Below are positions 59,094 through 64,000 of a stretch of 64,000 nucleotides of DNA, piece by piece. The translations under genes were made by a program, and so were the position numbers. A model generated the notes under the pieces. It was not told where the DNA came from and searched no databases. It saw only the letters and a program-made list of their open reading frames with translations. Each line of letters begins with the position of its first letter. The first letter of the stretch is position 1. The stretch comes from Actinomadura sp. NAK00032 (GTDB lineage: Bacteria; Actinomycetota; Actinomycetes; Streptosporangiales; Streptosporangiaceae). The stretch lies in the NCBI RefSeq assembly GCF_013364275.1, contig NZ_CP054932.1, positions 4,836,001 through 4,900,000 of the forward strand, read 5' to 3'.

Positions 59094-60077
59094 TCACCTC
59101 CCGGCGGCGGCGTGGTCGCCGCGCGGGCCGAGGGCGTTGCGGACGCCGTCGCCGAGCACCGTGGACGCCAGCGTGGTCGCCAGCAGCAGGCCGCCGGGGA
59201 CGGCGAGCAGCCACCAGGCGGTGCGGAACACGTCGCCGCCCTCGGCGAGCATCGACCCCCAGCTCGGCATCGGCGGCCGCACCCCGACGCCGAGGAACGA
59301 CAGCGTCGCCTCCGACACGATCGAGGACGGGATCAGCAGCGAGGTCAGCACGGTGATCTGCGCGGCCAGGTTCGGCAGCACGTCGCCGACCATGATCCGC
59401 GCGTTGGAGGCGCCGAGCGCGCGGGCGGCCTCGATGAACTGCCGCTCCTTCAGCGACAGCACCTGGCCGCGGATGGTGCGGCCGTAGGCGGCGAACGAGA
59501 AGAACGCGATGACCAGGACCGTCATGGCGAGGCTCGCGCTGGGCGAGGAGATCTGGAAGGTGCTCGCCAGCATGATCGCCACGAGCAGGTAGGGCAGCGC
59601 GAGGATCATGTCCATCAGCCGGGCCAGCAGCGCGTCCACGGCGCCGCCGGCGAACCCGGCGAGGGTGCCGGCGAGGGTGCCGGCGGCGGAGGCGAGCACC
59701 GCCGCGCCGATCCCGGCGGTCAGCGAGATCCGCGCGCCGTAGGCGGCGCGGACCAGGACGTCGCGGCCGAGCTGGTCGGCGCCGAGCGGGAACCGGGCGC
59801 CGGGGCCGCGCGGCCGGCCGCCCGCGTCCAGGCCGGTGCCGGGGAACGTCGCGTCGTAGGGGTGGCCGGTCAGGTGCGCCCACAGCGGCGCCAGCGCGGC
59901 GAACGCCATGACGGCCAGCAGCACGGCGAGGGCGGCGACGGCGGTGCGGTCGCGGCGGAACCGGTCCCAGGCGAGCCGGGACGGGCCGCGCCCGCGCACC
60001 GGGTCGGGCGCGCCGGGGGGCGCGGCGGTGCCGGGCGGCGGCGGCCTGCGGGTGCCGAGGTCGGCGTAACCGGTCAT
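59094..60077 (-). CDS. Oligopeptide-type ABC transporter permease (DppC-like), second system
   Basis: The 327-residue permease has a Pro/Gly-rich N-terminus (1-30), then SRLAWDRFRRDRTAVAALAV and a helix. ADQLGRDVLVRAAYGARISL and the coupling segment KERQFIEAARALGASNARIM are family signatures, followed by FLGVGVRPPMPSWGSML. It ends STVLGDGVRNALGPR. ATG 60077 overlaps the binding-protein stop (ATGA), so the two are co-translated. Confidence 0.92.
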   Translation of the reverse strand: MTGYADLGTRRPPPPGTAAPPGAPDPVRGRGPSRLAWDRFRRDRTAVAALAVLLAVMAFAALAPLWAHLTGHPYDATFPGTGLDAGGRPRGPGARFPLGADQLGRDVLVRAAYGARISLTAGIGAAVLASAAGTLAGTLAGFAGGAVDALLARLMDMILALPYLLVAIMLASTFQISSPSASLAMTVLVIAFFSFAAYGRTIRGQVLSLKERQFIEAARALGASNARIMVGDVLPNLAAQITVLTSLLIPSSIVSEATLSFLGVGVRPPMPSWGSMLAEGGDVFRTAWWLLAVPGGLLLATTLASTVLGDGVRNALGPRGDHAAAGR

Positions 60078-61858
60078 GAGAACGTGACCTGGTTGAGGTC
60101 GTAGGCGCGGTACTGGGGCAGGTAGCGGGCGTTCTCGACGCGGGCGGAGCGGAAGATCGGGGTCCGCGGGTTGATCAGCGGCACGACCGGGGCGCTCTCC
60201 ATGATGCGGCGGTCGGCCTGCGCCCAGTACCCGGAGGCGTCGGCGACGTCGCGGGCGCCGAGCGCCCGGTCGATGAGGCGGTCGACGGCGGGGTCGTGGA
60301 AGCCGCCGTAGTCGGTGGAGTTGGGGCCGTAGTGGCGCCCGTCGAACAGCGGGACGATGGTGGCGCGGCCGTTGTTGCCGTACCAGTCGGGCACCCAGCC
60401 GGGCGCGGCGATGTCCCATCTCCCGGCGCGGGCGTCGGCGGGGGTGGCGAGGGTCGAGGAGTAGAAGGCGCCGCTGGTGTCGGGGCGGGTTTCGGTGGCG
60501 ATGCCGCAGGCGGCCAGGTCGTCGGCGATGGACCGGGCGGTCCGCGGGTGGTTGCCGCTGACCCGGTAGGGGAAGCGGAGCGTCAGCCCGCGGGGGTACC
60601 CGGCGCGGGCGAGCATCCGCCGGCAGGCGGCGGGGTCGCCGGCGTCGCCGGGCGTCGGGTACAGGTCGAAGCGCTGGTGGCCGACGCTGCGCGGCGGGAT
60701 GACCTGGTCGAGGACCTCGGCGATGTCGGGGCCGCCGTGGATGCGCACCACCGCGGCCTTGTCGACGGCGTAGCTGATCGCGCGGCGGACCTCGGCCTTG
60801 CCGAGGGCGCCCCCGTTGTTCGGGCTGAGGGTGTTGAACACGAGGTAGGGGCTGAGCGCCGAGCCCTCCATGACCGCGAAGCGGCGGTCCCCGCGCAGCC
60901 GCGGGATCGCCGCGGACGGGACGGGCTGGTCCCAGGACAGGTCGGCGGCGCCCTTCTCCAGCAGCCGCTGCACCTCCTCGGGGGTGTCGTGCCCGAGGGT
61001 GATTGCGATGCGGTCGGGGTGCTGCGCGCGGATCGGGTCGGACGCGGCCCGCCAGGCGCGGTTCCTGTCCAGGACGTACCGCTTCCCGGGCGTGTAGGAG
61101 GTGATCTGGTAGGGGCCGTCGGAGACGGTGTGCCGCCGGAACTCGGGGCTGTCGGGGACGTAGCGGTCGTACTCGGCGGGCGCCGCCGCCGCGAACTCCA
61201 GGGCGAGCAGGTCGGGGAGGTCGCTCGCGGGCCGCTCGAGCGTCACGACGAGGGTCTTGGCGTCCCTGGCGGCGAGCCCCGCCACGTCGTTGCCGCGCTG
61301 GTAGCGGGCCATGGCGGCGGCGCTGCGCGGGTCGACCTCGGCGTACCCGGCGCAGAACTCGGCCATCCCGGCGATGGTCTCGGTGTAGTAGGCCCTGCCG
61401 CCGGACGGGACGGCCGGGTTGCAGACCCGCTTGATGCCGCGGACGAAGTCGGCGGCGGTCACCTCCCGCGGCGGGTCGGTGTTCCACCGGACGCCGTCGC
61501 GGAGCCGGATCGTGTAGGTGCGGCCGTCGGCGCTGACGCCGCCGTTGCCGGCGGTCGGGACCTCCAGCGCCACGTCCGGGCGCACCTTGACGGCCTCGGC
61601 GAAGTCGTTGGACGCCGCGAACCCGAACAGGGTGCGCGCGTACTGGCGGCTGAGCAGCCCGCTCCAGGTGCTGTAGGCGGCGGCGGTGTCGAGGTGGTCG
61701 ACGTCGGAGGACCCGGCGACCCGCAGCGTCCCGCCCGCGACGCCCCGCTCCTCGCCGCCGCAGCCCGCGGCGACCGCCGGCACCGCCATGAGCGCGAGCA
61801 CCGCGGCGAGACCGGCCGCGGCCGCCCTCCCCCGCGCCACCCCCGACGAAGATCGCAT
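60074..61858 (-). CDS. Extracellular solute-binding protein family 5 (lipoprotein), second system
   Basis: The 594-residue protein has a signal peptide with lipobox VAAGC (Cys33). The SBP_bac_5 domain has GGTLRVAGSSDVDHLDTAAA, RDGVRWNTDPPREVTAADFV and SDGPYQITSYTPGKRYVLDR, then LPQYRAYDLNQVTFS at the end. It should bind peptides or another oligomeric solute. It leads a three-gene operon with two permeases. Four cysteines in the mature part (RVCNPAVPSG, EFCAGYAE, AACRRM, AACGIA) could form disulfides. An AT-rich patch just before the ATG (GCTAAATTGGCTACTTA) probably holds the promoter. Confidence 0.92.
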   Translation of the reverse strand: MRSSSGVARGRAAAAGLAAVLALMAVPAVAAGCGGEERGVAGGTLRVAGSSDVDHLDTAAAYSTWSGLLSRQYARTLFGFAASNDFAEAVKVRPDVALEVPTAGNGGVSADGRTYTIRLRDGVRWNTDPPREVTAADFVRGIKRVCNPAVPSGGRAYYTETIAGMAEFCAGYAEVDPRSAAAMARYQRGNDVAGLAARDAKTLVVTLERPASDLPDLLALEFAAAAPAEYDRYVPDSPEFRRHTVSDGPYQITSYTPGKRYVLDRNRAWRAASDPIRAQHPDRIAITLGHDTPEEVQRLLEKGAADLSWDQPVPSAAIPRLRGDRRFAVMEGSALSPYLVFNTLSPNNGGALGKAEVRRAISYAVDKAAVVRIHGGPDIAEVLDQVIPPRSVGHQRFDLYPTPGDAGDPAACRRMLARAGYPRGLTLRFPYRVSGNHPRTARSIADDLAACGIATETRPDTSGAFYSSTLATPADARAGRWDIAAPGWVPDWYGNNGRATIVPLFDGRHYGPNSTDYGGFHDPAVDRLIDRALGARDVADASGYWAQADRRIMESAPVVPLINPRTPIFRSARVENARYLPQYRAYDLNQVTFS

Positions 61859-61969
61859 TAAGTAGCCAATTTAGCACCCAGCGTCACGCGTCCGCAGGCG
61901 TTCGCGCCACCCCGCGCGGAGCGCGCCGCGGGCGCTGACCGCATGCCGCGCGGGGCCGGCCGCCGGGCT

Positions 61970-62734
61970 CTACAGCACCCGCGTCCAGGCTTCGCCGTCG
62001 CCGGGGGCGGCGGAGAAGTCGTACCGGACGCCGCCCGCGCCGAGGGCGGTGAGGCTGACCGAGGTGGTGCCCCACACGCGCCCCTCGCCGAGGTCGAGCA
62101 GCGGCAGCAGCGCCCGGTGGTCGGCGCGCGGCAGCCCGTCGCCGTTCAGCAGCGGGAGCCAGGCCCCCCAGGCCCGCTCCACGGGCCCGTCCGGGCCGGG
62201 CTCGGGGCGCGGCGCGGCGGCCAGCCGGGGCCGGAAGTGGGCGAGCCGCGCCGCCATGTAGGCGTCCTCGGTCTCCCCCTCCAGCTGCCCCTCGCCTTCG
62301 AGCCCGCTGTTGACGATCATGTGCAGGCCGGGGCCGAGGCCGCGCTCGGTGAGCGTCTCCCCGTCCCAGCTCCACAGCCGCACCCCGTCCGGTTCGGCGC
62401 CGACGAGGTGGAACGGGTCGTAGGCGGCGAGGCCGGGGTCGCCGAGCTTGCCGTCGGCCGCGACCCGCAGCGGCAGCTCCCCGCGCGAGGACCGGGCGGC
62501 CTCGGGCGCCATCCGGCCGCGGCCGTTCAGCACCACCGCGACCCGCGGCGCGTCCGGGTCGACCGCCAGCCACGTCCCGCCGGCGCGCAGGTCCCGCCCG
62601 CCGACCAGGCGCGGGCGGTCCGGCCAGTGGCGTCCCGGTCCGGTCCACTCCCGCGCGACGAACTCGTCCCGCACCCCCACCACGAGGACGGGCACCGGGG
62701 ACGACGGCTCGACGCTGATGATCGCCGTACACAT
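61970..62734 (-). CDS. NRDE family protein (TANGO2-like)
   Basis: The 254-residue protein has the N-terminal MCT, whose Cys2 is a potential nucleophile as in Ntn hydrolases. The family NRDE motif is here VRDE in VLVVGVRDEFVAREW. LVGGRDLRAGGTWLAVDP and IVNSGLEGEG follow, and GTTSVSLTALGAGGVRY ends the domain. The loss of Asn from NRDE is a real difference from the family name motif. TANGO2 homologues are implicated in haem or lipid handling, but bacterial function is open. The gene is monocistronic. Confidence 0.82.
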   Translation of the reverse strand: MCTAIISVEPSSPVPVLVVGVRDEFVAREWTGPGRHWPDRPRLVGGRDLRAGGTWLAVDPDAPRVAVVLNGRGRMAPEAARSSRGELPLRVAADGKLGDPGLAAYDPFHLVGAEPDGVRLWSWDGETLTERGLGPGLHMIVNSGLEGEGQLEGETEDAYMAARLAHFRPRLAAAPRPEPGPDGPVERAWGAWLPLLNGDGLPRADHRALLPLLDLGEGRVWGTTSVSLTALGAGGVRYDFSAAPGDGEAWTRVL

Positions 62735-62751
62735 GCCCCAATTGGAGCATC

Positions 62752-62771
62752 CCGCCGGTTTCGCCCGGCGG
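62752..62771 (-). terminator. Hairpin after the SCO1664-family gene
   Basis: CCGCCGG (62752-62758) pairs with CCGGCGG (62765-62771) across TTTCGC, 8 nt beyond the stop on the minus strand and upstream of the NRDE gene. Confidence 0.5.
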
Positions 62772-62779
62772 CCGGGGGG

Positions 62780-63631
62780 CTAGAGCGGCGGCCAGGGGAT
62801 GGCGGGCCAGTCCTCGGGCGGGTAGGGGTGGATGCGGTGCTTGAGCATCAGCTCGACGCGGCGGCGGGTGGCGTCGACCTCCTCGGCGGTGAGCAGCTCG
62901 CCGAGGCGGGCGCCGAGGGCGCCGCCGCGCAGGCCGGCCTCGACCCGGCCGAGCGCCTCCAGCGCCTCGGGGGTGAGCGGCTTGCCGCGCCACTGCCACA
63001 GCACGGTGCGCAGCTTGTACTCGGTGGAGAAGCACACGCCGTGGTCGCAGCCGTAGACGCGGCCGTCGCCCGGCGGCAGCAGGTGCCCGATCTTGCGGTC
63101 GGCGTTGTTGACGACGGCGTCGAACACCGCCATGCGGCGGACCGCCTCGTCGTCGGAGCGCGACAGCGCGACCAGGTCGACGTCGGGGTCGGGCTCGACC
63201 CACAGCTGCACCATGCCGGGCCCGTAGGGGCCGTCGCGGTGCACGGTCGGGGGGACGGTGCCCCACCCCATGACCTTGGACACCTCGTAGGCGGCGACCT
63301 CCCGCTCGGCGAGGGTGCCGTCGGGGAAGTCCCACAGCGGGCGCTCCCCCGCGACGGGCTTGTAGACGCAGTTGGCGGCGGTGCCGCCGTCCTCGATGGA
63401 GCAGTACAGGGTGGCGTTGGACGCCTGGACGAGGCGGCCCTCCACGCCGAGGCACCCCGCCGACAGCAGCCGCTCGGCGGCGTCCGCGTCGCGGGGGGAG
63501 ACCGGGCGCGCGGGCTCGTCCCGGCCGGCGCCCCGGCCCGTGTCGCGGCCCGTGTCGCGGCCGGAGCCGCGGGCGGCGCCCCGGCCTGAGTCGCGGCCGG
63601 CGGGCGCCCGGTCGCGGGAGGACTGCGTCAT
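62780..63631 (-). CDS. SCO1664 family protein (PI3/4-kinase-like fold)
   Basis: The 283-residue protein has a disordered Arg/Gly/Asp/Thr N-terminus (1-45) with repeated GRDTGRDTGRG, coded by a 12-bp duplicate near 63538-63561. The core has GRLVQASNATLYCSIEDGG, VYKPVAGERPLWDFPDGTLA and EREVAAYEVSKVMGW. The likely catalytic loop is VFDAVVNNADRKIGHLL followed by YGCDHGVCFSTEYKLR, the Asp/His pattern of lipid-kinase-like enzymes. Substrate is unknown. It lies 53 nt after the DUF3090 gene, an association I recall in Streptomyces. Confidence 0.85.
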   Translation of the reverse strand: MTQSSRDRAPAGRDSGRGAARGSGRDTGRDTGRGAGRDEPARPVSPRDADAAERLLSAGCLGVEGRLVQASNATLYCSIEDGGTAANCVYKPVAGERPLWDFPDGTLAEREVAAYEVSKVMGWGTVPPTVHRDGPYGPGMVQLWVEPDPDVDLVALSRSDDEAVRRMAVFDAVVNNADRKIGHLLPPGDGRVYGCDHGVCFSTEYKLRTVLWQWRGKPLTPEALEALGRVEAGLRGGALGARLGELLTAEEVDATRRRVELMLKHRIHPYPPEDWPAIPWPPL

Positions 63632-63684
63632 GCGTTCATTCTCCCGGCCGCGGCGTCCATGATCCAGCACGATGAGGGCCCATC

Positions 63685-64000
63685 TCAGCCCATGTAGCCG
63701 TTCTGGCGCGGGCACACGTGCCCCTCGCCGTCCAGCGGCAGGCCGCACAGCGGGCACGGGGGCCGCCCGGCGGCGACGACCTTCAGCGCGCGCTCGGCGA
63801 ACGCGCGGGCCTGCGCGGCGCTGATCCGCACCCGCAGCACCGCGATCGCCGGGTCGTCGTCGCCGACCTCGGGCTCCTCCTCGGTCTCGGTGACCTCCTG
63901 CGCCTCGATGACGACCTGCTCGTCGTCGGGGTCCCAGGCGAGCGCCATCGTGCCGACCCGGAACTCCTCCTCGACCGGCTGGTCGAGGGGGCCGTCGTCC
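63685..64000 (-). CDS. DUF3090 family protein, 5' end outside the window
   Basis: The frame stays open to the window edge, so about 105 C-terminal residues are visible. DQPVEEEFRVGTMALAWD, VVIEAQE and RVRISAAQARAFAERALKVV match DUF3090. The terminal CPLCGLPLDGEGHVCPRQNG is a CxxC...C zinc-ribbon-like end. Function is unknown. In actinomycetes this gene travels with an SCO1664-family gene and a phosphomutase-like gene, which would lie beyond the edge. The internal ATG at 63948 is not the true start. Confidence 0.85.
   Translation of the reverse strand, partial: DDGPLDQPVEEEFRVGTMALAWDPDDEQVVIEAQEVTETEEEPEVGDDDPAIAVLRVRISAAQARAFAERALKVVAAGRPPCPLCGLPLDGEGHVCPRQNGYMG

Overview
The window is very GC-rich, uses GTG starts heavily, and has dense operons with 4-bp ATGA/GTGA overlaps. 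It encodes a complete Pup-proteasome system and the mycothiol ligase MshC. Together these point to an actinomycete. The gene content (SCO1664-family, DUF3090 and DUF3866 genes, several two-gene FtsX exporters) suggests a filamentous actinomycete such as Actinomadura or another Streptosporangiales member rather than a mycobacterium. The family-level placement is my inference.

Layout. 1-13.2 kb: a truncated gene, a conserved small protein, a stand-alone FabF-like ketosynthase, a sirtuin, a DUF4142 lipoprotein, a MarR regulator, a large FAD/Fe-S dehydrogenase, a GH15 glucosidase, and a TetR-ABC-FtsX operon. 13.3-16.3 kb: an ABC-2 type transporter pair and an MpaB/DUF2236 oxygenase with an operator-like palindrome. 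16.3-36.3 kb, the core: helY-tatC-tatA-small membrane protein-pafC-pafB, then DUF3866, a Cys-containing HTH regulator with a DUF3291 protein, a tandem-FKBP lipoprotein, pafA, prcA, prcB, an inserted tandem endonuclease-VII gene, pup, dop, mpa and trmI. PafA ligates Pup, Dop activates and removes it, Mpa unfolds pupylated substrates, PrcAB degrades them, and PafBC is a DNA-damage transcription activator. 36.4-44.5 kb: a CBS site-2 protease, a RecB-like Fe-S nuclease, and a histidine kinase/response regulator pair followed by an ABC-FtsX exporter. 44.6-51.7 kb: a complete oligopeptide ABC operon and a membrane protein. 52-58 kb: a HAD phosphatase, a universal stress protein, a PAC2 protein, a SpoU methyltransferase, a Ser/Thr kinase and mshC. 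58.1-64 kb: a second oligopeptide cassette lacking ATPases, an NRDE protein, an SCO1664-family protein and a 5'-truncated DUF3090 gene.

The most unusual region is 30.6-31.15 kb. The gene between pup and prcB encodes a four-module protein with two zinc-ribbon-like repeats and two endonuclease VII (HNH) domains. Its start lies inside a perfect 19-bp inverted repeat. A low-GC tract (about 52% by hand count) begins inside pup near codon 43 and runs into the first third of the endonuclease gene. This looks like a mobile or homing-type insertion with conversion of the pup 3' end, although local selection on codon use is a viable alternative.

Two other patterns recur. Ten genes have a TANNNT -10-like hexamer 6-8 nt before the start codon, the arrangement expected for leaderless transcripts. 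Three short tandem-repeat arrays (17, 14 and 14 bp units) sit directly at the 3' ends of genes, and two of them have the gene's own TGA as part of the repeat unit.
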